Shown: piece after piece, positions 33,557-40,725 of the stretch
Numbering within the stretch: the first letter of the stretch is position 1
How the letters are laid out: the number at the start of each line of letters is the position of its first letter
Origin: Verrucomicrobia bacterium UBA3750
GTDB taxonomy: Bacteria > Verrucomicrobiota > Kiritimatiellia > RFP12 > UBA1067
NCBI GenBank assembly: GCA_002371755.1
Contig: DFGM01000142.1
Location: 1-56,517, forward strand
DNA: 56,517 nucleotides
Direction: 5' to 3'
Translations under genes and position numbers: made by a program
Notes under the pieces: model-generated
What the model was told of the DNA's origin: nothing
What the model saw: the letters and a program-made list of their open reading frames with translations, nothing else
Databases searched by the model: none

Positions 33557-34765
33557 ATGACACCGGAAGAAGTCATCCTCCGCAAATCTCTTGTCCTTCA
33601 AGGCGAGATGTCCGCCGCCGATTGGGAGGTCGTGTCGGCTGCCATCAAGGACCGGGCCTTCTTCTCTTCGCGTGTCGCATCTGCAAACTTCCTGGACATC
33701 TGCCAATCGAAGCTGGCCGACCTCCTTTCTGGCGCGCGAAATTCAGACGGAGCAGTCACCTCCCGTGCAGAAGCCGTTTCGGCTATCATGCAGGCCGCCC
33801 GCGCTGAGGGCATCGCACAGGGGACAGACCGGCTCTCTGATCCGGGGTCTGCCGCACGTGCCAACGTCATCGTCGACACGAACGCCGCGCTTGCGGCTGG
33901 CTACGTCCGCGCCGAGGTCGGCAACACTTACGGCGCCCGGCTTGCGTTCCCAGCGCAGGAACTCGTTCGCGTGGAGGCGCGCGAAAAGCCGCGCGACTGG
34001 AGGAGAATTTGGACGGAGCACGGCGGCCGACTCTACACAGGGCGCATGGTCGCCCTCAAGGGCGATCCGGTCTGGCTGGCGATTTCGCGCTTCGGCGTCC
34101 CCTATCCGCCGTTCGACTTCAACTCCGGCATGGGCGTCGAGGACGTGTCCTTCGACGAGGCCGTGGAGCTGGGCGTAATCCCGCAGGGCTACCAGCCGCC
34201 GGAATCCTCGCCGATCAAGGAGTTCAACGATGGACTGGAATCAGCACTGAATGTGTCCGGGCCGGAAAGCCCGCGGCTCAAAGAGCTTCAGTCTGTGTTT
34301 GGCGAACAGATACAGTTCAACCACCATACGAAAAGCGTCTACTTCGACGGCGCGATGATCCACAACGTCATACGTCAGATTCGTGCAGATATTTCGAATG
34401 GCGCGAACACGACTTCTGTCAAGGCCAAGCCGTCCGTCGGCACGGCGTCGGGCCTCTTTCGCAAGACCGTCGGCGCGCTTCCAAAGCCGGATGCCGCGCT
34501 CAAGCTTTCGCCGTCAAACCTTCTGCATGTTCTCCAAGACCATGTCGGCGTCGACAAGGATTCACGCAACATCCCGCTCACGGATCGCGAGCTGGGGCTT
34601 GTCGGCCATGTCTGGCGAAATCCCGATTCCGTCGAGGCGGCGAAGGATGGCGGCTGGCTGCTTACGAAGCGTGCGGCGGACGGCAACTTGTATCGCCTCG
34701 TCATCTCGGTCGAGCCAAACGGCGGGCTGGTGTTCCATACCTTCTACAAGGAGAAACAAAAGTAG
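33557..34765 (+). CDS. MuF-like head protein with C-terminal PBECR-type nuclease-like domain
   Basis: 402 residues. The N-terminal ~230 resemble the MuF/gp7 head-morphogenesis family (VIVDTNAALAAGYVRAEVG, PRDWRRIWTEHGGRLYTGRM, PPFDFNSGMGVEDVSFDEAVELG). The C-terminal ~90 residues (LLHVLQDHVGVDKDSRNIPLTDRELGLVGHVWRNPDSV...LYRLVISVEPNGGLVFHTFYKEK) have the pattern of the phage Barnase-EndoU-ColicinE5/D-RelE-like (PBECR) RNase fold. MuF proteins are known to carry such toxin-like ends. In Mu the gene follows the portal; here it is at the end of the late operon. The nuclease call is by pattern only. Confidence 0.65.
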   Translation: MTPEEVILRKSLVLQGEMSAADWEVVSAAIKDRAFFSSRVASANFLDICQSKLADLLSGARNSDGAVTSRAEAVSAIMQAARAEGIAQGTDRLSDPGSAARANVIVDTNAALAAGYVRAEVGNTYGARLAFPAQELVRVEAREKPRDWRRIWTEHGGRLYTGRMVALKGDPVWLAISRFGVPYPPFDFNSGMGVEDVSFDEAVELGVIPQGYQPPESSPIKEFNDGLESALNVSGPESPRLKELQSVFGEQIQFNHHTKSVYFDGAMIHNVIRQIRADISNGANTTSVKAKPSVGTASGLFRKTVGALPKPDAALKLSPSNLLHVLQDHVGVDKDSRNIPLTDRELGLVGHVWRNPDSVEAAKDGGWLLTKRAADGNLYRLVISVEPNGGLVFHTFYKEKQK

Positions 34766-34835
34766 TCGGGTGCGCAACCCACGACCGTTCATGCCGTTTC
34801 CGGCCAACAATTTTGTCCTGGTCTTCCGCACCCGA
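34766..34835. repeat. 9-bp inverted repeat after the MuF-like gene
   Basis: TCGGGTGCG (34766-34774) and CGCACCCGA (34827-34835) are perfect inverted repeats 52 nt apart, starting right at the MuF-like stop. The gap to the next gene (115 nt) is the longest in the late operon beyond the lysis region. It could fold in mRNA. A TATTAT box follows near 34845-34850. Confidence 0.5.
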
Positions 34836-34880
34836 TTCGCCAATATTATATCACAACCCCTTCAGGAAAGGCAAGCGCAA

Positions 34881-35603
34881 ATGGTGGATTCAATCGAGTT
34901 TTCAGAACTGGAGATAAGGGAGTTTGAAAACGCCTTAAAGGAGGCTGAAAAGGCGGTTGACAAGCTCTCTCTCCCGGCCTCGCGCAAGACGATCATCGAG
35001 GCCGCGAACGCCGGGCTGGTCAATGGACTGCGCCGCTATTTCCGTCAGCGCGAGCAGATGCCGGGGCGGAAGGACGGTTTTCCGTGGTTCGGCCAGGCAT
35101 ACCCAAAGAGCTACTTCTGGTACGGCACGCGCGGCACGTCCGTCGCCGAGAGGATTCGTGTCACGCTGTCCTCGCCGACGCGGATGGTCGGACAGGTGAC
35201 TATTGCATCGCCCGCGCTCGCCCGCATGGTTGCCGAGCATCCGCAGCCGATCCGTCCAAAGGGTGGGCGGCGATTCCTGGCGATTCCTGCCTCGCCTCTG
35301 GCCGCGAACTGGTCAGGCATGCCGAAGGACTTCCCAGGCGGCCTCCGTTTTGCATTCTCGAAGACGCCAGACGGGAACTGGCTGCCGTCCCTTGTCGCCG
35401 CTTCAAACGTCAAACGATCGGGCAAGGGGTCTGGTGGTGTCACGGCGAGCGGAAAGAAAGGCGCTGGCTCGGTCGTCTATTGGCTCGTGCACAAGGTCAA
35501 CCCGCGTCGCGATCGGACGGCGATGCCGTCGATTCACGATCAGAAGGCGTTTGCGAGGAGTTCGGTCGCGGTGGCGGTCAAGCGCATCTTGGCGACGCAG
35601 TGA
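34881..35603 (+). CDS. Mu gpG-like virion morphogenesis protein
   Basis: 240 residues; last late gene. N-terminal helix (FSELEIREFENALKEAEKAVDKLS) and a body with ALARMVAEHPQPIRPKGGRRFLAIP and VVYWLVHKVNPRRDRTAMPSI. This matches phage virion morphogenesis or tail-completion proteins (Mu gpG/HK97 gp10-like). In Mu, gpG follows gpF, and here too it follows the MuF-like gene, so the F-G pair has moved together. AGGAAAGGCAAGCGCAA precedes the ATG. Confidence 0.65.
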   Translation: MVDSIEFSELEIREFENALKEAEKAVDKLSLPASRKTIIEAANAGLVNGLRRYFRQREQMPGRKDGFPWFGQAYPKSYFWYGTRGTSVAERIRVTLSSPTRMVGQVTIASPALARMVAEHPQPIRPKGGRRFLAIPASPLAANWSGMPKDFPGGLRFAFSKTPDGNWLPSLVAASNVKRSGKGSGGVTASGKKGAGSVVYWLVHKVNPRRDRTAMPSIHDQKAFARSSVAVAVKRILATQ

Positions 35604-35782
35604 TTTTTTCCATTTCAATTTGATTCGGCGGTTGCGCGGGTGTCTCTTTCCCATATTGCGCTTTCGCGCCGTCGCGGATCGGCACCATGCTTTCGGCCAG
35701 TCGTGTCCGGCTTAATCCGTCTTCTGTCGGTTCTTTTCCCGTTTCCCAGCAGACTGATTCACGGCGTGCCCCGTGAGCAGTG
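35604..35782. other. Right-hand end of the prophage, no clear gene
   Basis: No well-supported gene. Minus-strand GGGAAAGAGAC and GGGAAAAGAAC motifs (near 35649 and 35732) resemble GGGAAAGAC and GGGAAGGAA at the left end (about 5310-5335), so both ends may carry transposase sites. A minus-strand open frame reads from about 35800 to 35578 with coding-like codon use but no good start. Confidence 0.4.
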
Positions 35783-35811
35783 TTGCATCGTGCACGGAAT
35801 TGTGGTATAAT
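35783..35811 (+). promoter_or_regulatory. Promoter of a predicted leaderless transcript
   Basis: TTGCAT at 35783-35788, 17-bp spacer, TATAAT at 35806-35811. The expected start site, ~7 nt on, coincides with the ATG at 35819. No ribosome site exists between the -10 box and the ATG. Confidence 0.75.
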
Positions 35812-35818
35812 ACGCGTC

Positions 35819-36052
35819 ATGAAAATCAAAAAGCCAATGAAAGTGAAGCCAATGGCACCGGCTGCGCCCGCCACAGGCGGCGCCACGATCGCCGATCGTT
35901 TCAAGCTGGATGTCCCTGCGGCTCCGGCAGCGGGCAGCGTCAGCAAAACCGCAGCTTCTGTCGCGCTTGCCGCCGGCGCACTCGCGCTCGTGGTTTCCGG
36001 CATCCTCGCATTCGTTCTGTTCAATCATCTCCAGTCCCTGACAGGGGCTTGA
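35819..36052 (+). CDS. Small single-pass membrane protein
   Basis: 77 residues: basic, Pro/Ala-rich N-terminus (MKIKKPMKVKPMAPAAPATGG), then one hydrophobic helix at ~46-68 (VALAAGALALVVSGILAFVLF). The promoter -10 box ends 7 nt before the ATG, so the mRNA is probably leaderless. It is followed 13 nt later by nadC and likely shares its transcript. Family unknown; it is the first host gene to the right of the prophage. Confidence 0.7.
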   Translation: MKIKKPMKVKPMAPAAPATGGATIADRFKLDVPAAPAAGSVSKTAASVALAAGALALVVSGILAFVLFNHLQSLTGA

Positions 36053-36065
36053 GGCGGGAGGAGCC

Positions 36066-36959
36066 ATGAAGGACGTAATGCGTTCGAAGAGAGCGCAAGC
36101 CGCTGTGAGGCTTGCGCTTGATGAAGATTTGTGCGCGGAAGGTTCCACACGCTGGTGCGACGCCACGAGCGAAGCGCTCGTCGATCCCGATGCCGTTGCG
36201 ACGGGCGAAATATATCCCAAGGGGGAAGGATGCATCGTCTCCGGCACGACTGTCGCCAAAGCAGTGATGAAGGCGATAGACAGCGCCATCGTCGTGAAGA
36301 TCCTCAAGAAGGATGGCGACTTTGCAAAGCCCGGCGAGCAAATCCTGACATTCCGCGGCAAGGCGCGCAGCATTCTCGCCGCGGAACGCACCGCCCTCAA
36401 CTTCATGCAGCGCATGTGCGCCACGGCTACGCTCGCGCACAAGTTCGTCAAGGCGACAGCCAAATACGGCACCATCATTCTCGACACGCGCAAGACCACG
36501 CCCGGGCTTAGAGTGTTTGAAAAGTACGCCGTCCTTTGCGGCGGCGGCACGAACCACCGCATGGGGATGTATGACAGGGTGCTTATGAAGGATAACCATC
36601 GCCGCCTTTGGCGTGGCGGCAATCCAGACGAGCTGGACAAAGCCGTGGCTGCCGCGCGAAAGGCATTCCCCAAGCTTGATGTCGAGGTGGAAGTCGAAAA
36701 TATGCGCGAGCTCAAGAGCGCACTCAAGGCAAAGCCCGAGTGGATCATGCTCGACAACATGTCGCCTGCCGACATGAAGAAGTGCGTCAAACTCTGCAAG
36801 GGCATCTGCAAGACCGAGGCTTCCGGCGGCATCACGCTCGAAAAGGCGGCTCAAATAGCCGCAACTGGCGTCACCGCGATTTCCCTCGGCTGCCTAACGC
36901 ATTCCGCAGGCTCGGTAGACCTTTCGCTTGAATGGAGTGCCGTAGGCAAGGCGCGTTGA
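36066..36959 (+). CDS. nadC: Nicotinate-nucleotide pyrophosphorylase (carboxylating)
   Basis: Converts quinolinate and PRPP to nicotinate mononucleotide, CO2 and PPi in NAD synthesis. 297 residues, normal length. Motifs include NFMQRMCATATLA, LDTRKTTPGLR, GGGTNHRMGMYDRVLMKDNH and EASGGITLEKAAQIAATGV. GGCGGGAGGAGCC precedes the ATG. It is followed by coaX, so two cofactor genes share the operon. No nadA or nadB nearby. Confidence 0.94.
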   Translation: MKDVMRSKRAQAAVRLALDEDLCAEGSTRWCDATSEALVDPDAVATGEIYPKGEGCIVSGTTVAKAVMKAIDSAIVVKILKKDGDFAKPGEQILTFRGKARSILAAERTALNFMQRMCATATLAHKFVKATAKYGTIILDTRKTTPGLRVFEKYAVLCGGGTNHRMGMYDRVLMKDNHRRLWRGGNPDELDKAVAAARKAFPKLDVEVEVENMRELKSALKAKPEWIMLDNMSPADMKKCVKLCKGICKTEASGGITLEKAAQIAATGVTAISLGCLTHSAGSVDLSLEWSAVGKAR

Positions 36960-36978
36960 TTGGCTGGAGGCAGGCGTC

Positions 36979-37755
36979 ATGTTGGTAATAGACGTTGGCA
37001 ACACCAGCACGGCACTGGGAATCTGGCGCTCGGGGCGCGTCGGCGGAATCGTCCATTGCGATGGCGATTTCGCCGAATCTTTCGGCGCGGCCGACCGCTT
37101 AATCGCGAAATACCATCCGGAAGCTATTGCCTACGTATCGGTAGTGCCTGCGAAAGACGCCAAATGGGCGCGTTTCGCAAAATCGAGAGGCCTGCGCCTT
37201 TGCGTCATCTCCTGCGATGCCTATCCGGGAAAGCTTTGCTATGACAACCCTCGCGCTATCGGCGCCGACAGGCTCGCCGACGCTGCAGGCGCGATTGAAC
37301 GCTATGGCGCCCCTGTCCTTGTGATGGATTTCGGCACGGCCCTCACTGCCGCGGTAGTCACAAGCGATGGCGTCTGGCGTGGCGGCGCCATCGCCCCGGG
37401 ATTCCCAGTGATGGGGGATTACCTCAACGAACGCACGGCAAAACTACCCAAAATCGAACTCGGCAAGGGGAAAGCCCCCAAAATAGGCCGCTCTACAGAG
37501 GAGGCTATGCGGTTTGGCGCTCTAGTGGGCTACCGCGGAATGGTAAAAGAGATTGTCGCCCAGCTGAAGGCGAACTTCAATGAAGACTTCCGCCTCGTCG
37601 CTACCGGCGGCTATGCGCGCTGGGCACTGAAGAATGTCGGCCTCGATTTCCGGATCGACCCCGACCTCACCCTTTTTGGCGCAGGGCTTCTCGCCTCCCG
37701 CCAACTGAAGCTCTCGCCTTCCCGACCGCCCCAAAACCGCACCAAAGGAGTCTGA
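36979..37755 (+). CDS. coaX: Type III pantothenate kinase
   Basis: First step of coenzyme A synthesis, phosphorylating pantothenate; this type uses no acyl-CoA feedback. 258 residues. Motifs: phosphate loop DVGNTSTALGIW, GADRLADAAGA, and DFGTALTAAVV with GGAIAPGF. The C-terminal ADRLGAGLL-type helix is present in form. It lies 19 nt after nadC. Confidence 0.92.
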   Translation: MLVIDVGNTSTALGIWRSGRVGGIVHCDGDFAESFGAADRLIAKYHPEAIAYVSVVPAKDAKWARFAKSRGLRLCVISCDAYPGKLCYDNPRAIGADRLADAAGAIERYGAPVLVMDFGTALTAAVVTSDGVWRGGAIAPGFPVMGDYLNERTAKLPKIELGKGKAPKIGRSTEEAMRFGALVGYRGMVKEIVAQLKANFNEDFRLVATGGYARWALKNVGLDFRIDPDLTLFGAGLLASRQLKLSPSRPPQNRTKGV

Positions 37756-37761
37756 ATCCAC

Positions 37762-38277
37762 ATGAAATTGCCGCTTATCGCCTGTCTCGCCGCCGCCTTT
37801 ACCCTCTCCGGCTGCGGTCCCTTCTGGGTGAACCCCTATATCACCGTCCACAAGAGCCACCTGAACTGGGTGGAAATACACTATTACAACCTCAAGCACA
37901 AGCCACCGCGCAAAACCGCAGTCTATCTGAACGGTGCAGGCCACGTCGAACTGCGCAAGGGCACAAGCGAACTCGTATCCAACGACTTCGCCAAGCGCAA
38001 CGACTCCAAAGAATGGGAAAAGATAAAGACGCAGCGCGTCAGCGTAGACCCCGACCATATCAACGACATCTTCCAGCATCTCGTCAACTACGGAATCCTG
38101 GACCGTGAAAAGAACTTCAAGGCTTCGAAAAAGAAGGAGTTCGACCGCTTTATCGCCGTCAAAGCCAACATCAGCAACTATACGTATTCCGAGCGGGACA
38201 ACATATTTGAAGTCGATCCCGACCTCGCCGAACAGTTGCTTGACGTAGTGCGCGAGTTTGACAATCCCACCCTCTGA
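37762..38277 (+). CDS. Lipoprotein of unknown function
   Basis: 171 residues with a lipoprotein signal: MKLPLIACLAAAFTLSGC, lipobox LSGC, mature Cys18. The mature part is mixed alpha/beta with many Lys and aromatic residues. It lies 6 nt after coaX, so likely co-transcribed. No family recognised. Confidence 0.75.
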   Translation: MKLPLIACLAAAFTLSGCGPFWVNPYITVHKSHLNWVEIHYYNLKHKPPRKTAVYLNGAGHVELRKGTSELVSNDFAKRNDSKEWEKIKTQRVSVDPDHINDIFQHLVNYGILDREKNFKASKKKEFDRFIAVKANISNYTYSERDNIFEVDPDLAEQLLDVVREFDNPTL

Positions 38278-38303
38278 CCCTATACGCTTCCTCTTGAACC
38301 GCA

Positions 38304-39038
38304 ATGACCGGATACGACACCTGCGACTCCGCCGACATTCCCAGCTCGAAAGACCTGCGCGATGAAGCCTGGTCTGCGCTCGAGGACAGGGGATATTGGC
38401 CTTTCGTGGGCGCCGGCATCGTGCTCATGCTCATATCGGGCTTTTTCTCCATCCCTTTTTTCAGCACGGTGCTCACCATACATTTGATGAATGGTCTGGT
38501 AGATGTCAAAAGCTCGCACCTTGACATCCAAAGTCTCGTGACCTTTGTCCTCGCGCTATCCGTCGCCGCCGTCCCGCTTTTGTACATAATTGGGCTGGGG
38601 ACATTCTCCGACGCAAAGATGTCTCTCGCCGCCATCCGGCGCGAAATGAGGTTTGAACTCTTCTGGAGCGGCTATGGGCACGGCTGGAAAACGCTCGGGC
38701 TGTTGCTTGTCATGTCGTTTTACATCCTATTGTGGTCGCTCTTGCTGATCTTGCCGGGGATAAAGAAAGCTTTTTCCTATGCCATGGCGCCGTATATCCT
38801 CGTGGAACATCCCGATTGGAGCATAAAGAAGTGCATTGCCGTTTCTTCAACCATGATGAAAGGCAGCAGGCTCCGGCTTTGCGACCTCCTCTTGAGTTTT
38901 CTTGTCTGGTTTGTTCTTGCCGTCCTCGCAAGCCGCGTCCGCGTAATCGGCCACTTCGTAAACGCCTTTTACATGCCATACCCGCAAACAGCCGTTGCTG
39001 CGTTCTACGAAGATTTGAAACGCCGATTCCGCATGTAA
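38304..39038 (+). CDS. DUF975-family membrane protein
   Basis: 244 residues, four to six membrane helices (~31-50, 75-100, 125-150, 190-215). The conserved loop is present: ILPGIKKAFSYAMAPYILVEHPDWSIKKCIAVSSTMMKGSRLRLCDLLLSF, the DUF975 hallmark (YSMAPYI, MMKG...W). The family is of unknown role, sometimes near cell-wall genes. It is the last gene of this rightward group. Confidence 0.85.
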   Translation: MTGYDTCDSADIPSSKDLRDEAWSALEDRGYWPFVGAGIVLMLISGFFSIPFFSTVLTIHLMNGLVDVKSSHLDIQSLVTFVLALSVAAVPLLYIIGLGTFSDAKMSLAAIRREMRFELFWSGYGHGWKTLGLLLVMSFYILLWSLLLILPGIKKAFSYAMAPYILVEHPDWSIKKCIAVSSTMMKGSRLRLCDLLLSFLVWFVLAVLASRVRVIGHFVNAFYMPYPQTAVAAFYEDLKRRFRM

Positions 39039-39100
39039 ATCCCGATGCGCCTGCCTGCATCCAGGCGTGCGGCTTACTGACCTTGAGGGATTATTTTTAC

Positions 39101-39176
39101 TGGTCGGACTGGCGGGGATCGGACCCGCGACCCCAACATTAAAAGTGTCGTGCTCTACCAACTGAGCTACAGTCCG
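39101..39176 (-). tRNA. tRNA-Lys (UUU)
   Basis: On the minus strand the 76 bases fold as a normal tRNA: acceptor CGGACTG/CAGTCCG, D-arm GCTCAGTTGGTAGAGC, anticodon loop CTTTTAA on a 5-bp stem, T-arm with GGGTCCGATCCCC, and encoded CCA. Anticodon TTT gives Lys. Confidence 0.95.
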
Positions 39177-39200
39177 TTATTGAGGTGGCAACGGGCGCAT

Positions 39201-39229
39201 ATTATACCGAATTCCTCGCGGAAAATCAA
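39201..39229 (-). promoter_or_regulatory. Promoter of tRNA-Lys
   Basis: On the minus strand: TTGATT (39224-39229), 17-bp spacer, TATAAT (39201-39206), about 25 nt before the tRNA. The insertion sequence lies just upstream at 39240, leaving the promoter intact. Confidence 0.75.
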
Positions 39230-39239
39230 GGGGGTGCGC

Positions 39240-39254
39240 CAAAAAATCTAGGGG
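39240..39254. repeat. Target-site duplication, left copy
   Basis: CAAAAAATCTAGGGG, identical to 40711-40725, directly flanking the insertion sequence. 15 bp is long for most IS families but normal for some IS1202-type elements. Confidence 0.9.
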
Positions 39255-39308
39255 TGTCGCGTGGATTTCAAAAGCGGAATTTTTGTGGAGAGCAAAAGCG
39301 GAATGCTC

Positions 39309-40514
39309 TTAGACGTTTCCGACCCTTGGATTGGTCGAAAACACGACCCTTGGACGCACTGCATGTTCCGGTTTGTTCAGCACGATCGAGAATGACCCGT
39401 CCACATGCCGGCACAGCCAGCCACGAGTCCCATTCGCGCACCCGGTCGGGCACCACAGTCCGTCGACGACAGCCTTCCCCCCTGGGCCTATGACGATGCC
39501 GCCCCACTGCGCCCACACAAGCTCCCACCATCCGTCATCAGGGATCGGGCGTATCTTCGAGCGTCCCTCGGCAATCGCCTTTTCCCACGCTGCCCTGGGA
39601 GTCATTCGTATTTCGCTGTGCACCTCAAAGTCGTTCCGGTAATCGACGAGCGAATCGATCCTGCCGTTCACAACCTCCAGCGGAGTGTCGACGCCCACCC
39701 CTTCATTCTTGAAATACCGAGGCAGCCTGTCCTGCCAGACCTGATGAACCCGCTCGATCTTCCCCTTCGCGGCAGGCGTGTTCGCGCACATGAAAGTGAT
39801 GCCGTAAAACCTCAACCGTTTTGCGAGCTGGGTGTCGGATCCGTCGTCCTTGCAGAAGAATGTCGCCTTGTCGACATAGATCTGCAGAGGCAGCCCGTAG
39901 CGCATGAAAGCCTTGTAAAACAAGTGCAAATACGAATCCACGCGCTCATGGCTGTACAGCGAGCAGCCCACCTGGAGCCTGCTACAGTCGTCAAGCATGT
40001 CTATCAGATGCAGCTGCGAATGCTCCCTGCCAAAGAAGTAGTCCGGCGTGGCGTCAAGCTGCCACAGTTCGCCGATGCTGGTGCGCTGCCACCGCCTGAC
40101 ATGCGGCGTGACGCGAGGCTTCCCGAGGAAGCTCTTGATGCCATGGTCGATCGCCCAGTGCCGCACCTGCCCCCTGTCCACGGCAAACCCGAACTTGCGC
40201 CCCAGCTCGCTCGCCGCGAACGCGTACGAGTACCTGTCGGCATTGCTGTGCGCGCCAAGGACTCTACGCAGGAACGACTGCACCTCCTCCGGCCACGCCT
40301 GCATGTGATTCCCGCCGGACGATCCCGGAATCCAGGTTTCTGACGCTCCCCTTGCCTTTGCCCTGAGAAAATCCGCCTTCAGCTCATAGAGCCTGGTCTT
40401 TCCGATGCCAAGCTCGGAGAGTGCCTGCACGAGTGAAATGGAGCCTTCCGAGAAGGACTTTACCGTGTCGCGCACGTGCGCGACGCCCAGCCTGTTTGCA
40501 ATCTGTTTTTTCAT
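39309..40514 (-). CDS. IS transposase, rve-type DDE
   Basis: 401 residues. N-terminal helix-turn-helix (SLVQALSELGIGKTRLYELKADFL). The DDE core has D in GELWQLDATPDYFF, D in LQIYVDKATFF and E in AAKGKIERVHQVWQDRLP. The C-terminal beta domain ends near the left inverted repeat. The start ATG at 40514 directly adjoins a perfect inverted repeat (GCGGAATT-6 nt-AATTCCGC), which could let the protein repress its own gene. No frameshift is needed. Confidence 0.9.
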   Translation of the reverse strand: MKKQIANRLGVAHVRDTVKSFSEGSISLVQALSELGIGKTRLYELKADFLRAKARGASETWIPGSSGGNHMQAWPEEVQSFLRRVLGAHSNADRYSYAFAASELGRKFGFAVDRGQVRHWAIDHGIKSFLGKPRVTPHVRRWQRTSIGELWQLDATPDYFFGREHSQLHLIDMLDDCSRLQVGCSLYSHERVDSYLHLFYKAFMRYGLPLQIYVDKATFFCKDDGSDTQLAKRLRFYGITFMCANTPAAKGKIERVHQVWQDRLPRYFKNEGVGVDTPLEVVNGRIDSLVDYRNDFEVHSEIRMTPRAAWEKAIAEGRSKIRPIPDDGWWELVWAQWGGIVIGPGGKAVVDGLWCPTGCANGTRGWLCRHVDGSFSIVLNKPEHAVRPRVVFSTNPRVGNV

Positions 40515-40515
40515 G

Positions 40516-40551
40516 GCGGAATTGTATCAAATTCCGCTTTTGCTCTCCACA
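40516..40551. promoter_or_regulatory. Third copy of the IS end motif at the transposase start
   Basis: The palindrome GCGGAATT-GTATCA-AATTCCGC (40516-40537) runs into TTTTGCTCTCCACA, giving a third 21-bp copy of the end motif (40531-40551). The others are at 39284-39304 (inverted) and 40662-40682. It probably binds transposase and controls the gene. Confidence 0.65.
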
Positions 40552-40560
40552 TCGGGCGGC

Positions 40561-40578
40561 GGCCCCCCTAGGGGGGCC
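40561..40578. repeat. 18-bp perfect GC palindrome inside the IS
   Basis: GGCCCCCCTAGGGGGGCC lies between the transposase promoter area and the right end. As RNA it would be a very stable hairpin, which could stop read-through into the IS or block outside translation of transposase, as in IS10-type protection. Confidence 0.7.
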
Positions 40579-40710
40579 TTAGGGATCAGACTTGGTTGAC
40601 GACACCCAATAAAAACGGCCTAATCTGTCGCTGAAGCCCGCCAAACAATCCCCAAAATGCCATTCCGCTTTTGCTCTCCACAAGTTTCCGCTTTTGCTTT
40701 CACCGCGACA

Positions 40711-40725
40711 CAAAAAATCTAGGGG
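40711..40725. repeat. Target-site duplication, right copy
   Basis: CAAAAAATCTAGGGG, identical to 39240-39254. It contains the TAG stop codon (40719-40721, minus strand) of the neighbouring nuclease gene, so the insertion left that gene intact. Confidence 0.9.

Larger units (their letters stand above)
5274..35782. mobile_element. Mu-like transposable prophage (ends approximate)
   Basis: A contiguous block holds MuA-type transposase, MuB-type ATPase, DUF3164, a GemA-like protein, Mu gp27/gp28/gp29-type packaging and portal genes, a protease/scaffold pair, and capsid and tail genes. It sits between the ketosynthase gene and a small host membrane-protein gene. Early genes point left and late genes right from a central repressor region, unlike Mu itself, where both run the same way. 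I could not find a convincing 5-bp target duplication or matching TG...CA ends by eye, so the limits given are simply the neighbouring host features. No sheath gene is present, suggesting a siphovirus-like particle, as in the B3-type transposable phages. Confidence 0.88.
39255..40710. mobile_element. Insertion sequence with long inverted ends (IS1202-like)
   Basis: 1456 bp. The ends are TGTCGCG...CGCGACA and the inverted similarity runs on for about 50 bp. Each terminal repeat includes AAAAGCGGAA twice, one of them within TGTGGAGAGCAAAAGCGGAA. It carries one transposase gene and is bounded by a perfect 15-bp target duplication, so the insertion is recent and intact. The transposase type and long duplication suggest the IS1202 group; IS481 is the alternative. 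Confidence 0.9.

Noticed and set aside
5274..35782. A 5-bp target duplication and TG...CA ends for the prophage
   Set aside because: All TG positions at the left and CA positions at the right were compared by eye; no matching 5-mers were found, so exact ends are not claimed.
35578..35800. Minus-strand open frame at the right phage end with coding-like codons
   Set aside because: No start codon with a ribosome site, overlap with the last late gene, and no recognisable family. Left as part of the phage end region.
35819..36052. SecE
   Set aside because: One membrane helix and a small size suggested it, but the conserved SecE motifs are missing and neither nusG nor ribosomal genes follow.
39041..39070. 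CGCCTG...CAGGCG stem as tRNA-Lys terminator
   Set aside because: The stem is only 6 bp and no T-run follows on the minus strand.
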